Assembly: GCF_004362665.1 (NCBI RefSeq) | Contig: NZ_SNXR01000016.1 | Location: 62,001 to 126,000, forward strand | Reading direction: 5' to 3' | DNA length: 64,000 nt | From: Flavobacterium dankookense | GTDB taxonomy: Bacteria; Bacteroidota; Bacteroidia; Flavobacteriales; Flavobacteriaceae | The notes under the pieces: generated by a model | The model's database searches: none | What the model saw: the letters and a program-made list of their open reading frames with translations, nothing else | Told to the model about the DNA's origin: nothing | Made by a program: the position numbers and the translations under genes | Shown: in pieces, positions 37,099 to 44,592 of the stretch | How the letters are laid out: every line of letters starts with the position of its first letter | Position numbering within the stretch: the first letter of the stretch is position 1

Positions 37099-40000
37099 CT
37101 ATTTGATAATCAATTTTTCAATCATTCCGTCAGTTGTTTTTAGAAGGTAAATTCCTTTTGGGTAATTCATTTCTAAAGTGGTTGTATTTTCTTTTTCGGT
37201 AACTCTTCTTCCTGTTACATCAAATAAACTAACCGAGACTTCTCTGTTGAAATAAACTTTTCCATCAATTACAGGATTTGGATAAACAACAAATGAATTT
37301 GGATTTCCAATAAAATCGTCATTGCCAAGTGTATCGTTTGTAATTTCATAGATACTCAACGTTGCGCTAATCTCATTTGCCATAACTACTAATCCTTTGT
37401 TAATTGGACTGTTAGTAGGAGCGATGTAAATAATACCTTCTGGTGCTAAATCACCTCCAACTGCAGTTGTAGTTCTACTGTTTTTATAAGAAACAAATAC
37501 TGGAGCTAATGGATTTGTAATGTCATATGTCATTAAACCACCTGTTCTTTCTAAGGTAATAAACGTATACGTTGCACCATTGATTTGACCAACCGTAATT
37601 CCTTCTGGTTCTGGACCTTTATTATCGCTTCTGTTTTTTAAGTTATTGTTATCGTTGCTTGCGTTGAATAAAGCCTCAAAAGTTGGATCATTAGCCGTAA
37701 TTTTTTCAAAATCATCACCACTGTCATACACTAATTGTCCTGTGGTTGTATTCCAAATACTAAACGAACGTGAACCAAAAACGTGAATTTCATCAAAATC
37801 GCCGTCATTATCGGTATCACCAGAAGCATTGGTTACTGTTAATCTTCCTAAATTGGAATTCTTTTTAAGCAAAGCAGCATTAGGGAAAACGCTTGAGTCT
37901 AAAGTATAAGCACTACTTCCTACGCGAACTTCTTCGGCTAAAGCATCATAATCTCTTGCATCACCTTCATTGGCAGTTACAAGATAAGTTGTTCCTGCAA
38001 CAGTATAATTGGCAATAGCATCTGGCATATACATTCCTTTTATTGGCCAATTGCCCATGAATATCGCTCCAAATTGATCTGATGTATCTAATGAGTTTCC
38101 AGTTAAACTATGGTCTTTTAATCCTAATGGAGTAATAGCTGTGATTTGGTTTGAAACTAAATCAATTGTTGCCACAGCATTGTTTTCTTGCAATGTTACC
38201 CAAGCTTTTAAACCATCGTCTGCTACAGTAATATATTCTGGTTCAACGTCTTTTGAAACTGTTGCATTTACACCAAAAACTCTTAATCCGCTTGCTTTTA
38301 AAGTCGCTAATTGACTATCAAAAGCATTGAAATTTAAATTCGTAACATCCGATTGTTGCACGTTGTTAAATCCACCACTCACATTGATTATTGAAATACT
38401 TCCTTCTGGATCAATAGTATAATCGCTGTTTGGTTGTCCTTCGTTTGCTGTTAGCACTTTTGTTCCTTCTGGTGTGAACGTAATCATATCTGGTAAAACA
38501 CCCGCTTCAACAACTGAACCCACTGTTCCGTTGGCATCCATGAAAACTACTTTTCCGTTACCGAAATTGGCACCTTCCACTGTTGCAACTAAAATTCCGT
38601 TTTTGAACGCAATACTTGTTCCTCCAATTCCATACGAAGACAAATCGATTGATTGTATGCTAGTGATAGCTGAAGGGTTTGAAAAGTCTAAAATTTCTAC
38701 TTTTGAAGCGGTAGAATTCATCACAAATAAACGTTGTGTTACTGGATCGTGCGCTACGATTTCTGCTGAACCCGTTGCATCTACTAAATAGCTCGACAGG
38801 AAATTAATGTCTAAAGCATTTGAACCTACAGCTGCGTCCGTTTCGTCATCAAGGATATAAACTATGTTTTGTGAAATACCAGTAATGTTAGCTCCTGAAG
38901 CATTTGAAATGGCTAACACAAAGTATCTATCTCCATTAGCAACAGCATCATCGTTTAAAGTAACATTTACAGTTTGTGATGTACTTCCTATTGGGAAAGT
39001 TATCGTTTCATTAGTGTAAGTATATTCCGTTCCGTTAGTTGCTGTTCCTACATTCGAAACAATGGCAACATTAACGGTAACTATAGAAGCAGCAGCATTA
39101 GAAAGATTGATTGTTATTTGTGCAGTTCCATCATTTTCGTTAACAATCCTTGTTTCTGAAGCAAATGCAATATTAGAAGCCAAAACAGGAGTGAATGTTC
39201 CCGGCGAAGCTAAAACATTTAAACCTAACGATTGCCCAACTAAATTAGTAGCTGGAGCCCAATTGGTTCCGTCGTTTAAGTTTCCATTTGGATTTAATAA
39301 TTCTAACGAAGGACCATTTCCGTCAGGTGATAAAGGCCAAGGCGACGCATCGTCATAAGAAACTTGACTGATTATAGCTCCAATTGAATTCAGGATTTGA
39401 AGGTTTTCACCACCGTTTCCAAGCGCATTACTAATTCCTTGTGGCATATCAATAAACGATACACCATAAAAAGCATCCGCGCTAGTTTTGTCTGTAGCTA
39501 ATAATACTATACCACCAGCAGCAATTGATAATTCACTAAATTCAAAAGTGAAGTTGCTTTCGTCTTTTACTTTTATACCGCCTAATGCAATGGCAGAAGC
39601 CGAATTGTTATAGATTTCTATAAATTCCAATTGGTTTGAATTAGCCGAAGGTGCATTGTACATGATTTCAGTAATAAGCAATCCTGAAGTCAAGGTATTG
39701 TAATATAAACTTGGACTGACATAAGTAGGCGACAACGCATTGTTTGAAGCATCTTGAACATTGCTAACCGTTAGTTGATATGCACTTCCAATGGTAAAAC
39801 CTGAATGTGTAAGTGTAACGGAATTCAAGGTAGCGTTATAAACCGCACTCGTAATAGTTAAACTTGGAGCAAAATCATAATTAGCAATCGTTTCAGCTGA
39901 TGCTGGGTTTAAGCTTTCTGAAAATATCACTTCAACTGTATATTGAGTTAATACATTTACAATGGCGACCGTTGGAGCCGAAGTATCATTAGCCGAAAAA

Positions 40001-40650
40001 ACAAATTGCGTACTATTGAAAGGTAAATCAGGAGTTGTGCTATTATTATGGTCGTCTGCAGCAGTATCTTCCACTTGCCAGTTGGCAGGATTGTTCAATT
40101 GCGATAAATAGCCGTTAGCGTTTAATCCGGTTCTAACTCCGTTGTAGTTGGCGATATCTGTACCTTCTGGTAAGACAATAGCGGTTGAACCCACTGTTAA
40201 ACCTGAGTTGGTCAAATCGCCAAAACCTGTTGAAGAATTTGAAATAGCGGCTAACATCGTGCTAACTGTTCTAGGCGATGTTCCTAAAAAAGCAAACATG
40301 GCATCACTAGACGAAGAAAGTCCGCCAGCGTTATTCACCGTTATGCTTCCTATTGATGGTGTAATGGTTGCACTAATTGTGTTGATAGCAATAACAGTTC
40401 CTGCTGGAATAACCGTTGCGCCAGATGACCATGTGAAGTCGCCTTCGTCTGTGCCAAAACTGGTGCCATTCCATTCTGAATCACAAAAAATAATAGTTGT
40501 GTTTGCTGGGATTTCTTTAAAGGTTACAAAAGCGATATCATCATCGCCATCGGCATTGAACCCTACAAATGCAATGTCGCCAGTGGTAGTCAACTGCGCT
40601 TGCATCCATGAGGTCACTAAACATAGGAGTAGAGTAATTTTAATTTTCAT
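37099..40650 (-). CDS. Large multidomain T9SS cargo protein (lamin-tail, Calx-beta, choice-of-anchor propeller)
   Basis: I chose the ATG at 40648-40650, which opens a signal peptide (MKIKITLLLCLVTSWMQAQ). The frame allows a start 9 codons earlier. The 1183-residue protein contains, in order, an N-terminal adhesion-like domain and a Big-like domain. A lamin-tail domain follows near residue 330 (LLITEIMYNAPSANSNQLEF). A Calx-beta domain lies near 500 and a long beta-propeller of the choice-of-anchor I type near 610-1090. A T9SS sorting domain (VYPNPVIDG ... KLIIK) ends the protein. Such proteins are surface or secreted and may be phosphatase- or nuclease-associated. No active site was identified. 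Confidence 0.9.
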   Translation of the reverse strand: MKIKITLLLCLVTSWMQAQLTTTGDIAFVGFNADGDDDIAFVTFKEIPANTTIIFCDSEWNGTSFGTDEGDFTWSSGATVIPAGTVIAINTISATITPSIGSITVNNAGGLSSSSDAMFAFLGTSPRTVSTMLAAISNSSTGFGDLTNSGLTVGSTAIVLPEGTDIANYNGVRTGLNANGYLSQLNNPANWQVEDTAADDHNNSTTPDLPFNSTQFVFSANDTSAPTVAIVNVLTQYTVEVIFSESLNPASAETIANYDFAPSLTITSAVYNATLNSVTLTHSGFTIGSAYQLTVSNVQDASNNALSPTYVSPSLYYNTLTSGLLITEIMYNAPSANSNQLEFIEIYNNSASAIALGGIKVKDESNFTFEFSELSIAAGGIVLLATDKTSADAFYGVSFIDMPQGISNALGNGGENLQILNSIGAIISQVSYDDASPWPLSPDGNGPSLELLNPNGNLNDGTNWAPATNLVGQSLGLNVLASPGTFTPVLASNIAFASETRIVNENDGTAQITINLSNAAASIVTVNVAIVSNVGTATNGTEYTYTNETITFPIGSTSQTVNVTLNDDAVANGDRYFVLAISNASGANITGISQNIVYILDDETDAAVGSNALDINFLSSYLVDATGSAEIVAHDPVTQRLFVMNSTASKVEILDFSNPSAITSIQSIDLSSYGIGGTSIAFKNGILVATVEGANFGNGKVVFMDANGTVGSVVEAGVLPDMITFTPEGTKVLTANEGQPNSDYTIDPEGSISIINVSGGFNNVQQSDVTNLNFNAFDSQLATLKASGLRVFGVNATVSKDVEPEYITVADDGLKAWVTLQENNAVATIDLVSNQITAITPLGLKDHSLTGNSLDTSDQFGAIFMGNWPIKGMYMPDAIANYTVAGTTYLVTANEGDARDYDALAEEVRVGSSAYTLDSSVFPNAALLKKNSNLGRLTVTNASGDTDNDGDFDEIHVFGSRSFSIWNTTTGQLVYDSGDDFEKITANDPTFEALFNASNDNNNLKNRSDNKGPEPEGITVGQINGATYTFITLERTGGLMTYDITNPLAPVFVSYKNSRTTTAVGGDLAPEGIIYIAPTNSPINKGLVVMANEISATLSIYEITNDTLGNDDFIGNPNSFVVYPNPVIDGKVYFNREVSVSLFDVTGRRVTEKENTTTLEMNYPKGIYLLKTTDGMIEKLIIK

Positions 40651-40790
40651 AAGATAAGTATAATGTTGTTTGTGCAAACTTACCTTAGAAATGCATCTTA
40701 GTGTGTTATCTCAAAATCATGAATTTATGTTTAAAACATTATGCTAATGTGTTGAAATAATTAAGAGGTTAGAGAATTGTTATGAGGATA

Positions 40791-40881
40791 GATTGTTAGA
40801 CTACTTAGACTTGTTAGATTGTTAGACTACTTAGACTTGTTAGATTGTTAGATTGTTAGATTTTTAGATTATTAGATTGTT
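40791..40881. repeat. TTAGA minisatellite, array 2, with two perfect 26-bp copies
   Basis: Bases 40791-40816 and 40817-40842 are perfect 26-bp tandem copies. They are followed by two GATTGTTA units and decayed versions. The 394-bp gap 40651-41044 holds only this array and the dispersed element beside it; I see no gene there. Confidence 0.88.
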
Positions 40882-40882
40882 G

Positions 40883-40962
40883 GCTTCTCGATACATTTTT
40901 GGCTTGGATGGTTTGTGTTTCTATTTATAGTTTTGGTGAGCCAAAAATACTCGAAGAGACGA
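40883..40962. repeat. 80-bp dispersed palindromic element, copy 2
   Basis: It is 75/80 identical to copy 1 at 36941-37020 and in the same orientation. The inner arms ATTTTTGGCT (40895-40904) and AGCCAAAAAT (40939-40948) are perfect 10-bp complements. It abuts the TTAGA array. Confidence 0.88.
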
Positions 40963-41044
40963 TGGATTGATGGGTTGTTAACTAGCGGAGCACTGAATTG
41001 ACACTTTTGCCAAACAGTGTTATGTCATTGTTGTTTTTTTTTCG

Positions 41045-41401
41045 TCAGTTTTCATTTTCGTCTTGTTCAACATTTAAAATATGAAGTAGTCGGTGAATTA
41101 TTGGTGAAAAGAATACAGCCGTTATACTTAAAAATGCAACTCCGCTATACAAAGCATAGATTGAAGAGAATATTTTTGCTGTAGGTGAAGTCATTTCTAC
41201 AACTGGTCCCATACATGTCAAAATCATACAAAGCCATATGAAAACTGTCAAGCCAAGGGATTTGTCCAAAATAATGATTGCCAACCATGCCCAATAAAAC
41301 GGAAAATACTACTAAACCATAGCAAATATTCCATAACTTCCAAGTCTATATAAGAAGTGAGTAAACGTTGTAACTTTCTGTCTTCGATTCTCTAATTTCA
41401 T
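41045..41401 (-). pseudogene. Frameshifted small two-helix membrane protein gene
   Basis: An ATG at 41399-41401 starts a 29-residue segment (MKLENRRQKVTTF... AMV) that ends in stops. The protein-like sequence continues one frame over (VVFSVLLGMVGNHYFGQIPW, then LDSFHMA). It then returns to the first frame as MILTCMGPVVEM ... ILNVEQDENEN. The first break sits at an AAA run (41314-41316), consistent with loss of one base. The second is an extra base near 41229-41232. Repaired, it would be about 118 residues with two membrane helices. The pattern resembles a family of small channel-like proteins (ASMILTGMGPV type), from memory. It could be a pseudogene or two sequencing errors. Confidence 0.75.
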
Positions 41402-41421
41402 TTCTTTACTACTTTTAGGAA

Positions 41422-42123
41422 TTAAACCTTAACACCAAATATATAACCCACTAATGCAGAAAGTACCATGGCTATTGTTCCCCAAATGGTAATTCTAATC
41501 ACAGCTTTTTTTATGCTTGAACCACCTGTTTTGGCAGACGTTACGCCAAGTATTACAAGAAAGATAATCGTGAAACCATATAACCAATACTCCATACCTT
41601 TGACAGGTGCAAAAAGCACAATCAATAATGGTAGAACACCACCAACAGTAAACGATGCACCCGAAGCAAAAGCAGCTTGAATTGGATTGGATTGACTAAT
41701 TTCGTTTATCCCTAATTCATCTCTAATATGAGTTCCTAGGGCATCTTTCTCGGTTAGTTCAATTGCAACTTGCATTGCAGTTTCTTTTTTCAATCCACGT
41801 TTCTCATAGATTTGCGCTAAAATGTTAAGTTCTTCTTCAGGCATTTCATTTAGCTCTTGTCTTTCTCGTTCAATATCTGATTTTTCGGTATCTGTTTGTG
41901 AACTTACTGAAACATATTCTCCTGCTGCCATAGATAGCGCACCAGCAACTAGTCCTGCAACAGTTGCTAATACAATCGGCTCTCTTGTTGAACTTGCTGC
42001 TGCAACTCCTATTGCAAGACTTGAAATTGAAATTATTCCATCATTTGCACCAAGAACAGCGGCTCTAAGCCAATTACTTCTGTGTATATAGTGGTTGTCT
42101 AAATAATTTTCTAAGGTTATCAT
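41422..42123 (-). CDS. VIT1/CCC1 family metal transporter
   Basis: This 233-residue protein has five predicted membrane helices. The first motif WLRAAVLGANDGIISISSLAIGVAAAS carries the conserved Asp and Gly residues. The second helix pair has AGALSMAAGEYVSVSSQ. A Glu-rich cytoplasmic helical segment follows (about 82-140), which in plant VIT1 holds metal-binding Glu residues. It should move Fe2+ or Mn2+ out of the cytoplasm. It lies 20 bp beyond the frameshifted gene on the same strand. Confidence 0.92.
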   Translation of the reverse strand: MITLENYLDNHYIHRSNWLRAAVLGANDGIISISSLAIGVAAASSTREPIVLATVAGLVAGALSMAAGEYVSVSSQTDTEKSDIERERQELNEMPEEELNILAQIYEKRGLKKETAMQVAIELTEKDALGTHIRDELGINEISQSNPIQAAFASGASFTVGGVLPLLIVLFAPVKGMEYWLYGFTIIFLVILGVTSAKTGGSSIKKAVIRITIWGTIAMVLSALVGYIFGVKV

Positions 42124-42307
42124 TTTCTGTTGATATTAGCTGTTTTTTCAAATTAGAACTATCAGTTTTAATTTGTATTGGGTTGCGAATTTTGTAACTG
42201 CTTTTATATGTTAAAGATAAAGTTTTTTTGTGAAAAAATAGGCACAACTGTAGAAAAACCTACATAGGGTTTTTAACAAAGGCTATAGACTTTGAGTAGT
42301 TGTTTGT

Positions 42308-42370
42308 GGCTTTTCGATACATTTTTGGCTTGGATTTGTTAGACTACTTAGACTTTTAGGCTGTTAGATT
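42308..42370. repeat. Partial dispersed element and TTAGA remnant
   Basis: Bases 42308-42335 match the left 28 bp of the 80-bp element with about one difference. It is followed directly by TTAGACTACTTAGAC-type minisatellite sequence to 42370. The right half is missing. The same pairing of element and minisatellite is seen at 40791-40962. Confidence 0.75.
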
Positions 42371-42372
42371 AT

Positions 42373-42768
42373 TTATTTCCTCTCAAATACCATTTTTCCG
42401 AATTCAAGTTTAAAAACAAGGAGTTTATCGTCAATTGAGTGGATTTCTGCGCTTTCGTCTTCGTTTTCACTAGAGATGTCGCTTTTTTGAATGATGGTTT
42501 TTCCGTCTTCGGAGATTTTGTATGTTCCGTTGATTTTGTTGGACTCAACGCCACTCTTGGTATTGGTAAAATTTCCATCAGGAGTAAAACATACTACTGT
42601 GTTTTTTGCATTCTTGTTTAATTCTTCTGCAAAATCGACTTGCTCACTGAATTGTAGTTCTTTGAATATCCAGCAACCTAGTATTTTTTCTGCATTACTA
42701 TTTTGGGCTACTGATTTTAAATTGGTTAAGATGAAAAGAAGAAGGAATGTTATTTTTAGATTGTTCAT
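42373..42768 (-). CDS. Small secreted lipocalin-like protein
   Basis: This 131-residue protein has a signal peptide (MNNLKITFLLLFILTNLKSVAQ). A mature domain of about 109 residues starts with ILGCWIFKEL and continues with strand pairs such as TVVCFTPDGNF, INGTYKISEDGKTI and LLVFKLEFGKMVFERK. This is the pattern of lipocalin-like DUF4488/DUF5004-type proteins, though I cannot name one surely. Two Cys residues could form a disulfide. Its 3' end abuts a TTAGA remnant, and the 358-bp gap 42769-43126 upstream holds a GACGTC-rich palindromic block. Confidence 0.8.
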   Translation of the reverse strand: MNNLKITFLLLFILTNLKSVAQNSNAEKILGCWIFKELQFSEQVDFAEELNKNAKNTVVCFTPDGNFTNTKSGVESNKINGTYKISEDGKTIIQKSDISSENEDESAEIHSIDDKLLVFKLEFGKMVFERK

Positions 42769-42908
42769 GGTTGTATGTTTTACAGATTTTAGATTGGCTC
42801 AAAGGTTCTAAACTATGAATTGGTCTGACAAATGCTAAATCTTTATTAATTACTCAAATATATAAAAACAACAATCATAAATTAACTCCATTAATTATTT
42901 TCTTAAAA

Positions 42909-43010
42909 AACGCCATCGTTGACATAAAAGACGTCATCGATTACGTCAGCAACGTCAAATTTGGCATCAGTGACGTCAAATTTGACGTCAACAACGTCAT
43001 CGTTGGCGTT
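42909..43010. repeat. GACGTC-rich palindromic block
   Basis: Seven GTCA(A/T) or GACGTC motifs occur within about 100 bp. The 20-bp stretch 42971-42990, with TGACGTCA at each end, is a perfect palindrome. The outer ends AACGCCATCG and CGTTGGCGTT are also roughly complementary. It is less AT-rich than its surroundings. A frame crosses it (DVKFDV-like units) but has no good start. No protein product is claimed. Confidence 0.8.
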
Positions 43011-43126
43011 CAGACCACTAAAATTGGGTAATAGTAGTATTAAAACTAAGAATTGACCTTTACAATTCTTAAACTTTTAATTTATTACTCTTTAGTTAAA
43101 AATTCGTAACAGATTGGTTTTCCGTT

Positions 43127-43279
43127 TTATTCTGCTGTGCCTTTCGCATCGTCTCTAAATTTTTTCAATATCGCTTTGCGTAGCGCTAAACTTGCTGCTT
43201 TTTTGGCTTTGGCTTTGTCTTGTGCTTTGTGCAACTTATCGTTGTGTGCCTTGATGTTCTTTTCGTTATTTCGTCCCAT
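43127..43279 (-). CDS. Small basic protein, 50 residues
   Basis: This ORF runs from an ATG at 43277-43279 to TAA at 43127-43129. The product (MGRNNEKNIKAHNDKLHK... LKKFRDDAKGTAE) is rich in Lys, Arg and Ala and should form a single amphipathic helix. It is below common ORF length cut-offs. The pattern NIKAHxDKLxKxQxK resembles small conserved flavobacterial proteins, to my memory, but no function is known. It could bind nucleic acid or ribosomes; that is a guess from its charge. Confidence 0.65.
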   Translation of the reverse strand: MGRNNEKNIKAHNDKLHKAQDKAKAKKAASLALRKAILKKFRDDAKGTAE

Positions 43280-43353
43280 GGTGTGTTGAATTATTTTTCA
43301 AAAATAGTGTTAATTTTAAAAGAACTGTTATTTTCCCTTCCTATAAAATATGC

Positions 43354-43361
43354 TATATTTG
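43354..43361 (+). promoter_or_regulatory. Candidate -7 box of the fabG promoter
   Basis: TATATTTG matches TAnnTTTG and lies 38 bp upstream of the fabG ATG. No clear -33 TTG was found at the right distance. Confidence 0.5.
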
Positions 43362-43399
43362 GCGTTTGAATAAAAGAATACAACCTAACTTTTTATATT

Positions 43400-44146
43400 A
43401 TGAAATTACTAGAAGGAAAAGTAGCCATTATCACTGGCGCAAGTAGAGGAATAGGTAGCGGAATAGCTAAGACTTTTGCAGAACACGGAGCGAATGTTGC
43501 TTTTACATACAGTTCATCTGCCGAAAGCGCATTGGTTCTAGAAAATGAATTATCGGCGATGGGAATCAAAGCTAAAGGATATAAATCAAACGCAGCTGAC
43601 TTTAACGAAGCGCAAAAACTAGTAGATGATGTTATGGCTGATTTTGGCAATGTAGATGTGCTTATCAACAACGCCGGAATTACCAAAGACAATCTGTTAA
43701 TGCGAATGAGCGAAGAGGATTTTGATAAAGTAATTGAAATCAATTTGAAATCGGTTTTCAATATGACAAAAGCGGTTCAAAAAATCATGTTGAAAAACCG
43801 CAAAGGTTCTATCGTTAACATGAGTAGTGTAGTAGGAGTGAAAGGTAATGCTGGACAAGCTAACTATGCCGCTTCAAAAGCAGGAATGATTGGTTTTACT
43901 AAATCAGTTGCTTTGGAACTAGGTTCAAGAAATATCCGTTGCAACGCCATTGCACCAGGTTTTATTGAAACCGAAATGACGGCTAAGTTAAACGATGATG
44001 TAGTGCAAGGTTGGAGAGATTCCATTCCGTTGAAACGTGGTGGAACGCCAGAAGATGTAGCTAATGCGTGTTTGTTCTTTGCCTCTGATATGAGTGCTTA
44101 TGTTTCAGGACAGGTGTTGAATGTTTGTGGAGGAATGCTTACTTAG
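43400..44146 (+). CDS. fabG: 3-oxoacyl-ACP reductase
   Basis: This 248-residue short-chain dehydrogenase has the NADP-binding TGASRGIGSGIA motif (residues 12-22), the NNAG motif near 90, catalytic Ser143, Tyr156 and Lys160 (NYAASKAG), and the C-terminal SGQVLNVCGGM. These match FabG along the whole length, so it most likely reduces 3-oxoacyl-ACP in fatty acid synthesis. Other reductases of the family cannot be excluded because no other fab genes are next to it. Its stop codon lies in the inverted-repeat end of the following four-helix-bundle element. Confidence 0.92.
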   Translation: MKLLEGKVAIITGASRGIGSGIAKTFAEHGANVAFTYSSSAESALVLENELSAMGIKAKGYKSNAADFNEAQKLVDDVMADFGNVDVLINNAGITKDNLLMRMSEEDFDKVIEINLKSVFNMTKAVQKIMLKNRKGSIVNMSSVVGVKGNAGQANYAASKAGMIGFTKSVALELGSRNIRCNAIAPGFIETEMTAKLNDDVVQGWRDSIPLKRGGTPEDVANACLFFASDMSAYVSGQVLNVCGGMLT

Positions 44147-44587
44147 TGGTCAGTGGTCAGTTTTTAGTGGTCAGTTAAATAGTAGATATATATGACGTTT
44201 CAGGATTTATTGGCTTATCAGAAATCATTTGATTTGGCTATGCGTATATTTGAACTGACAAAATCTTTTCCAAAAGAAGAAACCTATTCGTTAACAGACC
44301 AGATTAGACGCTCATCAAGAAGTGTTCCTGCAACAATTGCTGAAGCTTATAGAAAAAGAATATATCCAAAAAATTTTCATAGTAAATTAACGGATAGTGA
44401 TGCTGAAAACTCAGAAACACAAGTCTGGTTAGAGTTTGCTCTTAAGTGTAATTATGTTAATCAAACCGTTTTCAATGAATTGCTTGCAAATAGCATAGAG
44501 GTTGGAAAACTTATAAATTATATGATATTAAATCCTGCCAAATTTGGTGTAAAAACTGATCACTAAAAACTGACCACTGATCACTAA
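44143..44587. mobile_element. Inverted-repeat cassette enclosing a four-helix-bundle gene
   Basis: The left arm (44143-44176) and right arm (44554-44587) are complementary over 34 bp with two differences. In RNA both become G-U pairs, so the stem would be continuous. Both arms contain repeats of the ACTGACCACT type. The left arm includes the fabG stop and the right arm the stop codon of the enclosed gene. Intervening sequences of 23S rRNA that encode the same protein family also carry complementary ends. No target-site duplication was identified, so mobility is an inference. Confidence 0.65.
44192..44566 (+). CDS. Four-helix-bundle protein (23S rRNA intervening-sequence protein family)
   Basis: This 124-residue all-helical protein starts FQDLLAYQKSFDLAMRIFELT. 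The signature SLTDQIRRSSRSVPATIAEAY is typical of the S23/IVP four-helix-bundle family. The family was first found encoded in 23S rRNA intervening sequences and is scattered through Bacteroidetes genomes. Its function is unknown; it may form pentamers and bind nucleic acid. It lies between fabG and a VWA gene, enclosed by a 34-bp inverted repeat that reaches into its last codons. Confidence 0.93.
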   Translation: MTFQDLLAYQKSFDLAMRIFELTKSFPKEETYSLTDQIRRSSRSVPATIAEAYRKRIYPKNFHSKLTDSDAENSETQVWLEFALKCNYVNQTVFNELLANSIEVGKLINYMILNPAKFGVKTDH

Positions 44588-44592
44588 AATAT

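Noticed and set aside
41045..41284. Intact 79-residue membrane protein
   Set aside because: It begins at a TTG in the middle of a longer frameshifted gene whose N-terminal parts are recognisable in other frames.
42840..43020. Protein-coding reading of the GACGTC block
   Set aside because: The frame has no usable start codon and only low-complexity repeats.
44143..44587. Insertion sequence
   Set aside because: No transposase is encoded and no target-site duplication was found.
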